This document shows, in pieces, positions 35,715-46,101 of a stretch of 64,000 nucleotides of DNA. Below the pieces are notes generated by a model. That model ran no database searches and was not told the origin of the DNA. It saw only the letters and a program-made list of their open reading frames with translations. The translations under genes and the position numbers were made by a program. Position 1 is the first letter of the stretch, and every line of letters begins with the position of its first letter. The DNA is from Nitrospirota bacterium (GTDB lineage Bacteria; Nitrospirota; Nitrospiria; Nitrospirales; UBA8639): assembly GCA_027623995.1 (NCBI GenBank), contig JAQBUF010000001.1, positions 28,338 to 92,337 on the forward strand, read 5' to 3'.

Positions 35715-35740
35715 AAGTGGGCGTGAGCCCACTTTTTTTT
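35715..35740 (+). terminator. rimP leader hairpin (terminator/attenuator-like)
   Basis: Perfect stem AAGTGGGC-GTGA-GCCCACTT followed by eight T, about 45 nt before the likely rimP start. An intrinsic-terminator-like hairpin just upstream of rimP is known in several bacteria as the rimP leader. It lies within the open frame extended upstream of rimP, which argues against that longer start. Nothing else is seen in the 391-bp gap from 35394. Confidence 0.8.
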
Positions 35741-35784
35741 GCTTTTTCATCCCCCTCCGAGACTCCACTCATAAAGGTTTGGGA

Positions 35785-36264
35785 TTGGACACCAAAGATT
35801 TGGGGACACGGGTTAGGCTTACTGCTGACCCTATCGCACGGGCCTTGGATCTTGACTTGCTTGAAGTCATTTGTCAAGGCAAAGGTATTGGTTTGGTCAT
35901 TTGCTTAACCCTTGATAAAGACGGGGGTGTGAGCATTCGGGACTGTGAGCAATTTCATAAGTCCCTGAGACGGGCCTTGGATGTGATTGAACCAGAGCCT
36001 TTTCCGTATAGGCTTGAGGTTTCATCCCCAGGAGTTGATCGGCCGCTAAAGAATATGAAGGATTACCAACGAGTGGTGGGTAAAGTGTTGCAAGTGAAAA
36101 TTCAGGATTCTGAAGGTCAACTGCAGAAGGTCGTTGGACGTTTATCTGCTCTCAATCAAGATGGTCTTAGGTTGATGGTGAGTTCTGGAAAACAAAAAAA
36201 AACGAGTGAAATTGACCTCCTCTGGGATTCGATTACAGAGGCGAAGCAACAGGTGGAGTTATAG
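35785..36264 (+). CDS. rimP: Ribosome maturation factor RimP
   Basis: Needed for 30S subunit maturation. From TTG 35785 about 159 residues, the usual size, with AKAGG-like AAAGG 8 nt upstream (35773-35777); the frame stays open to 35674 but passes through the leader hairpin. Family pattern: ADPIARALDLDLLEVICQG, the SIRDCEQFHKSLRRALD helix, PYRLEVSSPGVDRPLKNM and the C-terminal Sm-like part with VGRLSALNQDGL. Order rimP-nusA-infB is the conserved one. The start is the least certain part. Confidence 0.87.
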   Translation: MDTKDLGTRVRLTADPIARALDLDLLEVICQGKGIGLVICLTLDKDGGVSIRDCEQFHKSLRRALDVIEPEPFPYRLEVSSPGVDRPLKNMKDYQRVVGKVLQVKIQDSEGQLQKVVGRLSALNQDGLRLMVSSGKQKKTSEIDLLWDSITEAKQQVEL

Positions 36265-36335
36265 TCCGCGCGTGATTTGAATGTGCCGATTTTCTTGAGT
36301 CAGATGAAGGTGTCAGTTACGAAGGGGGAGTTGTT

Positions 36336-37568
36336 ATGAAGCGTGAAATTATGGCGGTGATTGAGCAGGTAGGCCGCGAAAAAGGGATTGATAAGGATCG
36401 TGTGCTAGCCGCTGTTGAGTCTGCCCTTCTGACTGCCGCAAAAAAGAAATACGGCAATAATGAAAATATTCAAGTGCAAATTGATCCTGATTCCGGAGAG
36501 ATTTCAATTGTGTCCCTCAAGACGATCGCGGATCCGGTCACTGATGTAAAAACAGAAATTTCCATTGAAGAAGCCCGCGAAATTGACGCTGAAGCCGAGG
36601 TGGGTGACGAAATGGGATCGCTCTTGGAAATGGGGGATTTTGGACGAATTGCCGCACAGGCGGCAAAGCAAGTGATTTGCCAAAAAGTTCGTGAAGCCGA
36701 ATGGGAGGCAGTCGAGCGGGAATATTCGAAAAAAGAGGGTGACTTGGTTCACGGGATAATCCTTGGGCAAGAACGTCGAAATTATTTGGTGGAAATTGGC
36801 AAAACGGAAGCCCTTCTTCCAATCCATGAACAAATTCCCAGGGAAGCTCATCGCCGAGGAGATCGCGTCCGAGCCATGCTCTTGGAAGTCAGGCGTACAC
36901 CCAAAGATGTTCAGGTGATCTTGTCGCGAGCCCATCCACAGTTCGTGGTCAAATTATTCCAATTGGAAGTGCCTGAAGTCATGGAAAAAATCGTGGAGAT
37001 CAAGGGGGTTGTTCGTGAGCCTGGTGATCGAACGAAGATTGCGGTGTTTTCTAGAGACAAAGCCGTTGACCCGGTAGGCGCATGTGTTGGTATTAAAGGA
37101 TCTCGGGTGCAGGCAATTGTGCGAGAACTTAAAGGGGAAAAGATCGATATTATCCCATGGACGACTGATCCTCGGGTATTTATTGGCGAAGCCTTAAATC
37201 CTGCGTCGATTGAAAAAGTTGGAATTGATGAGCAGAAGAAAGCCGCGCTGGTTGTTGTTGCAGATTCGCAACTTTCCTTGGCTATTGGGAAAAACGGACA
37301 AAATGTTCGTCTCGCTGCTAAACTTACCGGATGGAAGATTGATATTATTAGTGGCAGCGAATATGAAAAAGAAAAGCTTGAGCGGGAAAAAGAGATCAAG
37401 GCTGCGCTAGCGGAAGAAACAGAAGCTCAGCGAGAACAAGCTGGAGAAGAAATTGTCACCCCTCCTGCGGAGTCAGAAATTGCCCAGGTCGCCACTGAGG
37501 GTGCTGAAGAAGCTTCGGATCTAGCTTCACCAGAAAAACCAACTGAAACAACGGAAACTTTATCCTAA
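36336..37568 (+). CDS. nusA: Transcription termination/antitermination factor NusA
   Basis: RNA polymerase-associated factor in pausing, termination and rRNA antitermination. 410 residues: NTD (about 1-130; EKGIDKDRVLAAVESALLTA), S1 domain (about 137-200), KH1 (about 230-290; DPVGACVGIKGSRVQAIV) and KH2 (about 300-345; LAIGKNGQNVRLAAKLTG). The tail after 350 is acidic and low complexity without the E. coli AR repeats. ATG 36336 has an AAGGGGGAG ribosome binding site. Confidence 0.96.
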   Translation: MKREIMAVIEQVGREKGIDKDRVLAAVESALLTAAKKKYGNNENIQVQIDPDSGEISIVSLKTIADPVTDVKTEISIEEAREIDAEAEVGDEMGSLLEMGDFGRIAAQAAKQVICQKVREAEWEAVEREYSKKEGDLVHGIILGQERRNYLVEIGKTEALLPIHEQIPREAHRRGDRVRAMLLEVRRTPKDVQVILSRAHPQFVVKLFQLEVPEVMEKIVEIKGVVREPGDRTKIAVFSRDKAVDPVGACVGIKGSRVQAIVRELKGEKIDIIPWTTDPRVFIGEALNPASIEKVGIDEQKKAALVVVADSQLSLAIGKNGQNVRLAAKLTGWKIDIISGSEYEKEKLEREKEIKAALAEETEAQREQAGEEIVTPPAESEIAQVATEGAEEASDLASPEKPTETTETLS

Positions 37569-37584
37569 CAGTCATGTGGGTGCT

Positions 37585-40098
37585 ATGAGAGTCTATGAAT
37601 TAGCCAAACAATTGGGAATCGAAAGTAAAGTTCTGATCCCGGAACTCAGCCGGCTAGGCATTGCTGTGGCTTCTCATAGTAATACCCTTACCGAAGAAGA
37701 GACGCAAAAGGCCTTGGCTGCATTCGGGAGTACGCAAGGAAGCGGTACATTTTCTGGGGGAGAAAAATCGGGAAGCGTGAAGAAACTTCTCAAAAAATCC
37801 ACAACTCGGATTGGCAAAGGTCGCGAAGCCAGTGCGGAACCAGAGGTTCCTGCCAAGCCAGAGAAGAGGCATATCCTTATTAAGCGAAAGCGTGAAGAAG
37901 TCGAAGAACCTACCTCGGAAATCGAAGTGGCGGAGGGACGTGACCAAGAAGCCTCAGCTCCTGCTGTCGAAACCGAGGGGGCTCCGGAAATTAAGTTGTC
38001 ACCTGAGGTGGCGGCTGTGGCAGAGGCCTTACAGTCACCTCATCCAACCCCTGAAGATTCTTTGCAGGACGTATCTGCTCCTGTTGTTATTCCTTCAGAG
38101 GCTGACGCGGCTCGTGCGCTAAAGCGAGAAGAGCCTGGAGACGGAAAGACGGCCATTGAGGAAAAGTCAAAAAAGGCTAAAAAGACTGGAAAAGAGAAAA
38201 ATGAAGACTTATTTGCGGCCAAGTATGAAGATGCTGCTCGGTGGCAGGATTTACGTCCTCTCCCAACGTTAAGACGAGAAGAACGATCACGGCATGTGCC
38301 TTCTTCCACATCCGCGGAAGTGACCAAGCCACGCAAGAAAACCGTCAAGCTGACTTCAGGGATTACCGTGAGGGAATATGCCGAGCACCTTGGCCAACGA
38401 TCCGGTGACATTATCAAAAAGTTGATGGAAATGGGTGTCATGTTGAGTATGAATCAGCCAATGGATCTCGATGCTGGCTTGTTGATTGCTGAAGGGCTTG
38501 GTATCCACGTTGAGGTTACCGTGGAAAGGGAAGGGGAGGCGCTTTTAGAAGAAGTGCTCGAGGCCACCGAGAACCTTGAACTTGTGAGTCGTGCGCCGGT
38601 TGTCACCATCATGGGACACGTCGATCATGGGAAAACATCACTTCTTGATGCGATTCGACAAACGAAGGTAACTGATCAGGAGTCCGGGGGCATTACACAG
38701 CATATAGGTGCCTATTCAGTCCCTGTTGGCGAGAAGTGGGTCACATTTATTGATACTCCAGGCCATGAAGCTTTTACGGCAATGCGGGCTCGAGGTGCAC
38801 AGGCTACTGACATTGTGGTCTTGGTGGTTGCCGCAGATGACGGGGTGATGCCACAAACAGTTGAAGCTGCGCATCACGCTCAAGCCGCGAATGTTCCCAT
38901 TATTGTTGCTGTCAATAAGATCGATAAGCCTGGAGCGAATCCCGACCGAGTCAAGCAAGGTCTTTCTGAGCATGGGCTACTTCCTGAATCTTGGGGTGGT
39001 CAAACTATTTTCGTGGAAGTGTCCGCCAAGGAAAAACTGGGCCTTGACACATTGCTGGATATGATTTTGTTGCAAGCAGAAGTCATGGAGTTAAAGGCTG
39101 ATATTGCTCAACTTCCCAAGGGCATTGTGCTTGAAGCGAAATTGGACCGTGGTCGTGGTCCGGTCGCCACGGTGTTGGTCCAGAGTGGGGTTCTGAAGGT
39201 CGGGGCACCTTATGTCGTGGGCACAACCAGTGGTCGCGTTCGAGCCATGTTGTCCCATGACGGGAAAAAGATGAAGGAGGCCGGGCCTTCCACTCCAGTA
39301 GAAGTCATTGGATTGTTAGCCTTGCCTGCTGCAGGCGATAAGTTCGTGGTTGTGAAGGATGAGCGAATGGCCAGGGAAGTCGCTGAAGATCGGCTGCATA
39401 AGCAGCGATCCGCAGAGCTTGGCACTGGCACTACTCGGATGACGTTGGATGATTTATATTCCAAAGGGATGGAATTAGACAAAAAGGAATTGGCCATTTT
39501 AATCAAGGCTGATACCCAAGGGTCAGTTGGTGCATTGCGTGAATCCGTTCAGAAAATTCAATCAGATTTGGTCACCCTTCAAATCATTCATAATGGTGTT
39601 GGGGGTATAACCGAGTCGGATGTGCTCTTAGCCTCTGCGTCCAAAGCCATTATTATTGGGTTTCACGTGAGACCAGAGCCGAAAGCCACGGCCTTGGCAG
39701 AGCACGAAGGGGTAGAGATTCGTATGCATACCATCATTTATAATGCCCTTGCGGATGTCAGGGCGGCTGCCGAAGGCATACTTGAGCCGAATTTGGTAGA
39801 ACGGGTGTTGGGACGGGCCGAGGTCCGTGAGGTCTTTAGTATTCCGAAAATCGGAACGATCGCTGGGTGCTATGTCAATGATGGGCATATTACTCGAGCA
39901 AGTGAAGGGGTTCGGGTTCTTCGAGATAATGTGGTGGCGTATGAAGGTAAACTCGGGTCTTTGCGTCGGTTTAAAGACGATGTTCGGGATGTGCAACAAG
40001 GGTATGAGTGCGGAATTGGCGTCGAAAACTTTAATGATCTGAAGTTGGGCGATATCATTGAGGCCTATGTGTTCGACAAGGAAATGGCGAAGTTGTAA
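37585..40098 (+). CDS. infB: Translation initiation factor IF-2
   Basis: GTPase that brings initiator tRNA to the ribosome. About 837 residues from ATG 37585 (GTG 37576 is an alternative). An N-terminal IF2_N motif ([20 protein letters not shown]) and a long charged, Glu/Lys-rich low-complexity linker lead to a second IF2_N unit ([20 protein letters not shown], about 258) and the G domain: G1 GHVDHGKT at 344-351, G3 DTPGHEAF, G4 NKIDKPGA. Domains II-IV follow, ending [12 protein letters not shown]. 17 nt after nusA. Confidence 0.96.
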   Translation: MRVYELAKQLGIESKVLIPELSRLGIAVASHSNTLTEEETQKALAAFGSTQGSGTFSGGEKSGSVKKLLKKSTTRIGKGREASAEPEVPAKPEKRHILIKRKREEVEEPTSEIEVAEGRDQEASAPAVETEGAPEIKLSPEVAAVAEALQSPHPTPEDSLQDVSAPVVIPSEADAARALKREEPGDGKTAIEEKSKKAKKTGKEKNEDLFAAKYEDAARWQDLRPLPTLRREERSRHVPSSTSAEVTKPRKKTVKLTSGITVREYAEHLGQRSGDIIKKLMEMGVMLSMNQPMDLDAGLLIAEGLGIHVEVTVEREGEALLEEVLEATENLELVSRAPVVTIMGHVDHGKTSLLDAIRQTKVTDQESGGITQHIGAYSVPVGEKWVTFIDTPGHEAFTAMRARGAQATDIVVLVVAADDGVMPQTVEAAHHAQAANVPIIVAVNKIDKPGANPDRVKQGLSEHGLLPESWGGQTIFVEVSAKEKLGLDTLLDMILLQAEVMELKADIAQLPKGIVLEAKLDRGRGPVATVLVQSGVLKVGAPYVVGTTSGRVRAMLSHDGKKMKEAGPSTPVEVIGLLALPAAGDKFVVVKDERMAREVAEDRLHKQRSAELGTGTTRMTLDDLYSKGMELDKKELAILIKADTQGSVGALRESVQKIQSDLVTLQIIHNGVGGITESDVLLASASKAIIIGFHVRPEPKATALAEHEGVEIRMHTIIYNALADVRAAAEGILEPNLVERVLGRAEVREVFSIPKIGTIAGCYVNDGHITRASEGVRVLRDNVVAYEGKLGSLRRFKDDVRDVQQGYECGIGVENFNDLKLGDIIEAYVFDKEMAKL

Positions 40099-40142
40099 CT
40101 GGCAGACTTTATGTGTTCCCAGAAGAGTCCTGAGCCAAGCAA

Positions 40143-40435
40143 ATGATTGTTGGGGTATGTCAGGTTCGCTTGCATTTGCCAGATGGTCATTCCCTCAAGG
40201 CTAAAGGTCAAGTCCGCTCGAGCTTCAAAGCCAGATTATGCCAGGCCTTCAATGTCTCATTCGCCGAAGTTGGCGACCATGATCTTTGGCTGCGGGAGAC
40301 CCTGAGGATTGCTTGTGTGGCCTATAGCCTATAAATGAAGCACGACATGCCAATGGGGTGCTGAATCAAACCTTGAATGTCATTCGAGCTAACCCCAATG
40401 TGAAGTTATTGGAGTCGCAGATCGAAATATTGTAA
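40143..40435 (+). pseudogene. DUF503 (YlxP-like) gene, frameshifted
   Basis: Small protein gene with conserved position between infB and rbfA. It reads MIVGVCQVRLHLPDGHSLKA, QAFNVSFAEVGDHDLWLRE and TLRIACVAYSL then stops at 40334. The rest of DUF503 (NEARHANGVLNQTLNVIR, ANPNVKLLESQIEIL) resumes in another frame after a duplicated GCCTATA (about 40319-40332) and ends with TAA at 40433-40435, overlapping the rbfA start (TAATG). So a full-length product cannot be made from this sequence without frame correction. Function of the family is not firmly known. Confidence 0.85.
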
Positions 40436-40881
40436 TGCCTATGATGACGCAAACGGATCAGTCGAGTATGTCGAAGCCAAATTATAAAAGAGCCGAGCGT
40501 GTCGCTGACCAACTTCGCATTGAAGTGGCAGATATTCTTGCGAAAAAATCAAAAGATCCCCGACTCCAGTCTGTGACGGTGACTAGCGTGGAAGTCACCA
40601 ATGATCTTCGAATTGCCAGGGTCTATGTCTCGATCTTGGGTTCTCGTGAGGATGAGCCTGGTATCTTAAAGGCGTTGAACAGTGCCGCTGGATTTGTTCG
40701 CTCAGAGATCGGGCGTCGGTTAGAGCTACGCTACACCCCCGAGGTGAAGTTTTGGTCAGATACGAAAGGGCCTCGTGCCGATAGGATTTTAAAAATCCTT
40801 GATACTTTGCCCACCAGTGACACCATTGATAGCTCTGATTCTACTACGAATATCGGGTCTCAGGAATCGGGGGGGCAGTAA
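40435..40881 (+). CDS. rbfA: Ribosome-binding factor A
   Basis: Binds immature 30S subunits during 16S rRNA maturation. 148 residues, with the RbfA pattern YKRAERVADQLRIEVADIL, DPRLQSVTVTSVEVTNDLR, RVYVSILG and RIGRRLELRYTPEVKF-like segment (IGRRLELRYTPEVKFWSD). The C-terminal tail is Ser/Asp-rich. ATG 40435 overlaps the stop of the broken DUF503 gene; ATG 40441 is also possible. rbfA-truB spacing is 3 nt. Confidence 0.93.
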   Translation: MPMMTQTDQSSMSKPNYKRAERVADQLRIEVADILAKKSKDPRLQSVTVTSVEVTNDLRIARVYVSILGSREDEPGILKALNSAAGFVRSEIGRRLELRYTPEVKFWSDTKGPRADRILKILDTLPTSDTIDSSDSTTNIGSQESGGQ

Positions 40882-40884
40882 GCG

Positions 40885-41856
40885 GTGAGAAAGGAATCGT
40901 GCAACGTTTTGGCACCTCCAAGCATTGATGGGGTTTTGAATATTGCGAAACCAGCGGAGTGGACCTCTCATGACGTGGTCGACAAACTTCGGCGGATGCT
41001 TGGAATTCGAAAGGTGGGTCATGCTGGGACGCTGGATCCTATGGCCACAGGAGTGCTCCCAGTATTATTGGGAATGGGCACTCGGGTCTCGGAATATTTA
41101 GTGGAGTGGGATAAGGAATACGAAGCCATCCTCTGCTTGGGGCAGGACACTGATACGCAAGATGCGACTGGAGTGGTGACACAGGAACGGTCGTTCGCAG
41201 GTGTGACGGAAGAGGCTATTCGAATCGCAGTTGCACAGTTTTCGGGCAACCTCCTTCAAGTCCCACCCATGTATTCAGCCCTGAAGGTTGCTGGGCGCCC
41301 ATTGTATGAAATGGCCAGAGCTGGAAAAACGATTGAGCGTACTCCTCGTCCCATCACCATTCATCACTTAGAAATTTTGAATGTCAATATTCCAGATGTG
41401 TCGTTAAGGGTCTCGTGCTCTAAGGGGACCTATATACGAACCTTGTGTGCGGATATTGGAGAAGTGCTTGGAACGGGCGGGCATTTACGTCAATTGTGCC
41501 GGACGCGAGTGGGTCCCTTCCATATTGACAACGCGATGTCTCCATTGGAAATTGAAGGTCAGGATTTTCTGCAAGAGAATAGCCAGGTTCTGTGGAGCCT
41601 GGATGCGGTGTTGAGCCATTTGCCTGAGGTGACGATTGCCTCCGAAATGGTGAGTCGTGCCTTAAATGGTGCGCCGATCCCGAGTTCCTTCGTCTCTGGA
41701 GAGTTCAGCGAATCATGGCGGGCAGGGCAAGGCGAAAAAATCATACGGGTCAAGGACCCTGTCGGACAATTATTGGGATTGGGGAAATTTGATAAAAGAG
41801 ATCTCGTTTCGTCAGAATCGGACCAGCCCTTGGTCTTGGTCAAGGTGTTTGGATAG
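40885..41856 (+). CDS. truB: tRNA pseudouridine-55 synthase
   Basis: Modifies U55 in the tRNA T-loop. 323 residues. N-terminal GVLNIAKPAEWTSHDVV (about 11-27), catalytic Asp in GHAGTLDPMATGVLPVLLG, then KEYEAILCLGQDTDTQDATG, QVPPMYSALKVAGRPLYEMAR and SKGTYIRTLCADIGEVLG. GTG 40885 start. The C-terminal portion (about 245-323) is less conserved; no PUA domain is clear. Confidence 0.94.
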   Translation: MRKESCNVLAPPSIDGVLNIAKPAEWTSHDVVDKLRRMLGIRKVGHAGTLDPMATGVLPVLLGMGTRVSEYLVEWDKEYEAILCLGQDTDTQDATGVVTQERSFAGVTEEAIRIAVAQFSGNLLQVPPMYSALKVAGRPLYEMARAGKTIERTPRPITIHHLEILNVNIPDVSLRVSCSKGTYIRTLCADIGEVLGTGGHLRQLCRTRVGPFHIDNAMSPLEIEGQDFLQENSQVLWSLDAVLSHLPEVTIASEMVSRALNGAPIPSSFVSGEFSESWRAGQGEKIIRVKDPVGQLLGLGKFDKRDLVSSESDQPLVLVKVFG

Positions 41857-41920
41857 TCAAGTGCAGGCAAGAAATGTCAGAAATACGTGTTCAATAATTT
41901 TCAGTAAGGAGGAGTGAGGC

Positions 41921-42190
41921 ATGGCGCTCGCAACGACAGTCAAAACAGATATCGTCAAACAGTATCAACTACATGAGGGAGATACCGGTTCTTCAGAGGT
42001 GCAAATTGCCTTGCTGACGAATCGTATCAATTATCTCACTGATCATTTTCGGGCCAATAAAAAAGACCATCATTCGCGGCATGGGTTATTGCGAATGGTG
42101 AGTCGACGACGACGGTTGTTGGATTATCTCCATCGTGTGGATGCCGATAAATATCGTTTGCTCATAAGTCAATTGGGATTGAGAAAATAA
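41921..42190 (+). CDS. rpsO: 30S ribosomal protein S15
   Basis: 89 residues: [39 protein letters not shown] and the C-terminal [11 protein letters not shown], all S15 hallmarks. AAGGAGGAGTG before ATG 41921 is a strong ribosome binding site. Between truB and pnp, as usual; S15 commonly represses its own translation but no leader structure was looked for in detail. Confidence 0.96.
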   Translation: MALATTVKTDIVKQYQLHEGDTGSSEVQIALLTNRINYLTDHFRANKKDHHSRHGLLRMVSRRRRLLDYLHRVDADKYRLLISQLGLRK

Positions 42191-42245
42191 TAGATCATTT
42201 GGAAAAGCTCGTAGGGCTTGTTGGGGTGAGGAAGGAGAGAATTTC

Positions 42246-44354
42246 ATGGTGCATTCTGTTGAATTGGAAATCGCCGGTCGTATATTGAGGCTCGAAACAG
42301 GCCATATGGCCAAGCAAGCGGATGGATCCATCCTTGCCACCTATGGTGACACGGTGGTGTTAGCCACAGCAGTGGCCTCAAGGAAGGCAAAGCCCGACGC
42401 AGATTTTCTCCCCTTAACCGTCAATTATCAGGAAAAGGCCTATGCGGCTGGAAAGATTCCAGGAGGATTTTTTAAGCGTGAAGGTGCGCCGTCGGAGAAA
42501 GAAACTCTGACGAGTCGCTTAATTGATCGTCCGATTCGTCCTCTGTTCCCTAAAGGCTATTTTTTGGAAACGCAGGTTGTGGTGTCGGTCTTATCCGTGG
42601 ATCAAACGATGACGTCGGATACCATTGGCATTACCGCTGGGTCTGCGGCGTTGGCGATTTCTGATATTCCATTTAATGGCCCACTCGCTGGTGTGCGAAT
42701 TGGTCGAGTGGATGGGGCTCTGGTGGTCAATCCCGATAGGGATACCCTAGCCAAGAGTGAATTGGATTTAGTCGTGGCTGGTACTGCAGATGCCATTATG
42801 ATGGTCGAGGCAGGTGCGGGAGGATTATCCGAGGCTGTGATGCTTGAAGCCCTGGAACTCGCGCATGGGGAAATTAAAAAGATTGTCGCAAAGGTTAATG
42901 AACTGAGAGAAAAGGTGGGGCGTCAGAAACGGGTACTCGAAGTGGCAACGGTGAATCAAGAACTCCAAGGCCAAATAAAAGAATTGGCCACGGTGTCCGT
43001 TCGAGAAGCGGTATTTATTCCAAACAAAGCTGAACGCCAAGATCGGCTAGATGAGATTTTACGAGAAGTGATTGAAAAACTCGGAGGGGAAGATTCTGCA
43101 TGCCATCGGCAGATAAAAGATGCGTTTCATGACCTTGAATATGATGAAGTTCGGGATTTGATCTTAGAGAAAAAAGTCCGGGCCGATGGACGAGGACTTG
43201 CGGATATTCGTCCGATCACTTGTGAAACAGGGCTCTTGCCTCGAACTCATGGTTCCGCCTTGTTTACCAGAGGTGAAACTCAAGCTCTTGCGGTCGTGAC
43301 CTTAGGAACCTCCGATGATGAGCAGCGTATCGATGCACTCGAAGGGGAATATTTTCGAAACTTTTTGCTCCATTACAATTTTCCGCCTTTTTGTGTTGGC
43401 GAAGCTAGGCCTATGCGAGGGCCAGGTCGTCGAGAAATCGGGCATGGCAAACTTGCCGAACGTGCGCTCAAATCGATCCTGCCGACGAAGGAAGAGTTCC
43501 CGTATACGATTCGACTGGTCTCGGATATTTTAGAATCGAATGGGTCTTCGTCAATGGCGACCGTGTGTGGCGGAGCCTTGGCTTTGATGGATGCTGGGGT
43601 GCCAATTAAAGAGCCAGTTGCTGGGATTGCCATGGGTCTGATTAAAGAGGGCGATCGGGTGGTGATTCTTTCCGATATTTTAGGGATGGAAGATCATCTT
43701 GGCGATATGGACTTTAAAGTGACAGGCACAAAAAGTGGCGTGACCGCTTTGCAAATGGATATCAAGATCGGTGGTATTACCACGGAGTTGATGCGTCAGG
43801 CCCTGGAACAGGCCCGTGCTGGGCGTCTGCATATTTTGGAGCGGATGAATGAAGCCTTGGCGACTCCACGCCCAGACCTTGCGGCCTATGCCCCAAGAAT
43901 TTTCACCATTCAAATTAAGCAGGACAAGATCAGAGACATTATTGGTCCAGGAGGCAAGGTCATCAGAGGAATTATCGCTGAATGTGGTGTGAAGATGAAT
44001 GTCGATGATTCTGGGCTAGTGACCATCGCCGCTGTGGATGGAGATTCTGCCAATAAAGCTATTAAAATGGTGGAGCAGTTGACCGAGGAGGTCGAGATTG
44101 GGAGGCTCTATCTCGGAACGGTCAAAAAGATTGTCGATTTTGGTGCCTTTGTCGAAATTCTTCCTAATATGGATGGACTTGTCCATATTTCTCAGTTGGC
44201 CCATCATCGCGTGAATGCGGTGACCGATGAGATTTCAGAGGGCGAGCAAATCATGGTCAAGGTTTTGGAAGTTGATCGACAGGGGAAGATTCGTTTGAGT
44301 CGAAAAGATGCCTTAGCCGAATCCGACTCCGAAGCCAAGCCTAGTGAATCATAA
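42246..44354 (+). CDS. pnp: Polyribonucleotide nucleotidyltransferase (PNPase)
   Basis: Phosphorolytic 3'-5' exoribonuclease. 702 residues: two RNase PH domains (about 10-220 and 320-540; first with RPLFPKGYFLETQVVV, second with ALFTRGETQALAVVTLG and the GPGRREIGHGKLAERAL segment), a KH domain (about 555-615; DIIGPGGKVIRGIIAECG) and S1 (about 620-690; VKKIVDFGAFVEILPNMDGL). ATG 42246 with GAGGAAGGAG upstream. Ends before an intrinsic terminator, closing the rimP-to-pnp block. Confidence 0.96.
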   Translation: MVHSVELEIAGRILRLETGHMAKQADGSILATYGDTVVLATAVASRKAKPDADFLPLTVNYQEKAYAAGKIPGGFFKREGAPSEKETLTSRLIDRPIRPLFPKGYFLETQVVVSVLSVDQTMTSDTIGITAGSAALAISDIPFNGPLAGVRIGRVDGALVVNPDRDTLAKSELDLVVAGTADAIMMVEAGAGGLSEAVMLEALELAHGEIKKIVAKVNELREKVGRQKRVLEVATVNQELQGQIKELATVSVREAVFIPNKAERQDRLDEILREVIEKLGGEDSACHRQIKDAFHDLEYDEVRDLILEKKVRADGRGLADIRPITCETGLLPRTHGSALFTRGETQALAVVTLGTSDDEQRIDALEGEYFRNFLLHYNFPPFCVGEARPMRGPGRREIGHGKLAERALKSILPTKEEFPYTIRLVSDILESNGSSSMATVCGGALALMDAGVPIKEPVAGIAMGLIKEGDRVVILSDILGMEDHLGDMDFKVTGTKSGVTALQMDIKIGGITTELMRQALEQARAGRLHILERMNEALATPRPDLAAYAPRIFTIQIKQDKIRDIIGPGGKVIRGIIAECGVKMNVDDSGLVTIAAVDGDSANKAIKMVEQLTEEVEIGRLYLGTVKKIVDFGAFVEILPNMDGLVHISQLAHHRVNAVTDEISEGEQIMVKVLEVDRQGKIRLSRKDALAESDSEAKPSES

Positions 44355-44369
44355 GTTTTTCTGACCCAC

Positions 44370-44399
44370 GAGCGCCGGGAGACCGGCGCTTTCTTTTTC
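44370..44399 (+). terminator. Intrinsic terminator after pnp
   Basis: Stem GAGCGCCGG / CCGGCGCTT with GAGA loop, then TCTTTTTC. Confidence 0.85.
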
Positions 44400-44566
44400 A
44401 GATGGTTATAGTGCCGCACCCAAGTGCGGTCTTGTCTTGCGTCCAAGGTTGTTTCAGTAGCGATCCTGACAAGGCTCACCAGCATAGACGGTTTCCATCC
44501 GCGAACATGTTTCTTCAGTGTTGATCGATCGGAAGACTCGACAATTCCTCAAAGGAAATAGACCGC

Positions 44567-45817
44567 ATGCGTAAAGTTGTGTTGGACAATGGGGTTCGGG
44601 TCGTGATGGAGCGAATGTCGACGCTAAGGTCTGTGGCCATTGGGCTTTGGATAAACGTGGGCACGCGTGATGAAGCCAAGGGTCAAGAAGGTCTGTCCCA
44701 TTTTTTGGAGCACATGATGTTTAAGGGGACTCGGCGGCGGTCAGCGTCGCAAATTTCCAATGAGATCGACAGCCTCGGTGGCGAAATGAATGCGTTCACT
44801 ACTCATGAATCGACAGCGTTTTATGTCAAAGTCTTAGACCAGCAGATTGATCAGGCCGTAGATCTCCTTGCCGATTTGTTCCACCACTCACGTTTTACTC
44901 CTACTGAAATCGAGCGAGAAAAACAGGTGGTCTTGGAAGAGATCCGAACAGTTCGCGACGATCCTGAAGATTTTGTCCAGGAGCTTCATGCCAATCACGT
45001 GATGCGCGGTCATCCACTAGGCCAATCTATCCTTGGCACAGCAACGACAATGAAGCGGGTGGGCCGTGGCGATATTCTTAAATTTGTGGGGGAGCAATAC
45101 CATCCTGAAAAATTGGTGATTTCTATCGCGGGGAACTTTAACGAAAAAACATTGGTTCCACTCTTAAATCGTTCATTTGGAAAGTGGAAACCTTCTCCTT
45201 CAAAAGCCAAAATTCTTCAACCGCGTCAACCTCCAGTGTTACGAACAGGGACCTTTGTGCATCCCAAAAAATTGGAGCAGACCCATATTTGTTTTGGATT
45301 GCCTGGAATTCCTGCTAACCATCCGACTCGATATGCATCCCATACCTTGAATGCCCTATTCGGCGGTGGAGTGAGTTCACGATTATTCCAACAAGTTCGA
45401 GAGAAACGCGGACTTGCCTACACGATATATTCACAATTGTCTTCTTTCTCTGATTCCGGAACACTTACAATTTATGCGGCCACCGGGGCAAAAGAGGCAC
45501 CAGAGTTGGTTGATGTCGTGCGTCAGGAAGTGCGAAAACTTCGGAATCGAGCCCCAGCAGGGCTGGAATTGACTCGAACAAAAAATCAATTAAAGGGCAC
45601 CCTCATGCTTGGGTTAGAAGGCACATATGGTCGAATGAACAAATTAGCCAAAGATGAAATATGTCAAGGCCGATATGTCTCTTTGAAAGAAATGTTGTCT
45701 GAAATTGACAAAATCTCGAAAGACCAACTCCAGGCCGTGGCCCAGGACCTTTTAAGGGTCGAGGAAATGACGGTGACGGCACTCGGACAAGTGGCGAAGA
45801 CTATATTCAGTGGGTAA
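44567..45817 (+). CDS. M16 family zinc metallopeptidase
   Basis: Pitrilysin/processing-peptidase-type protease of 416 residues with the inverted zinc motif HFLEH at 45-49 and the distal Glu in the family segment about 75 residues later (EREKQVVLEEIRTVRDDP). Also FGGGVSSRLFQQVREKRGLAY, typical of the second half domain. No signal peptide, so cytosolic; the single M16 gene next to pnp occurs in many bacteria. ATG 44567 with AAAGGAA upstream. Substrate unknown. Confidence 0.92.
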   Translation: MRKVVLDNGVRVVMERMSTLRSVAIGLWINVGTRDEAKGQEGLSHFLEHMMFKGTRRRSASQISNEIDSLGGEMNAFTTHESTAFYVKVLDQQIDQAVDLLADLFHHSRFTPTEIEREKQVVLEEIRTVRDDPEDFVQELHANHVMRGHPLGQSILGTATTMKRVGRGDILKFVGEQYHPEKLVISIAGNFNEKTLVPLLNRSFGKWKPSPSKAKILQPRQPPVLRTGTFVHPKKLEQTHICFGLPGIPANHPTRYASHTLNALFGGGVSSRLFQQVREKRGLAYTIYSQLSSFSDSGTLTIYAATGAKEAPELVDVVRQEVRKLRNRAPAGLELTRTKNQLKGTLMLGLEGTYGRMNKLAKDEICQGRYVSLKEMLSEIDKISKDQLQAVAQDLLRVEEMTVTALGQVAKTIFSG

Positions 45818-46101
45818 ATATCAAAAAAGTCCTAGATTTAGTTATGCCGAATTTCAACAAAATGCCTCTTGACAACCTCTATCGAGATCAGTAGCATGTG
45901 CCACTTGAAATTAAGTAGGGAAGTAGTAAACCTATTTAAATAGATGGAATATTATAGGGTCCAGTGAGTTGAAAGTAAGTGGGATGCCTAAATTGTCGAA
46001 AATATTAAATTTGACGTTGCAATTAGAAACGGTGTTCGTTAAAAGTTAACAGTTGTTCTTTTCATTTTCATTATGTCATTTTTTAAGAAAAGGGGGGGGA
46101 A

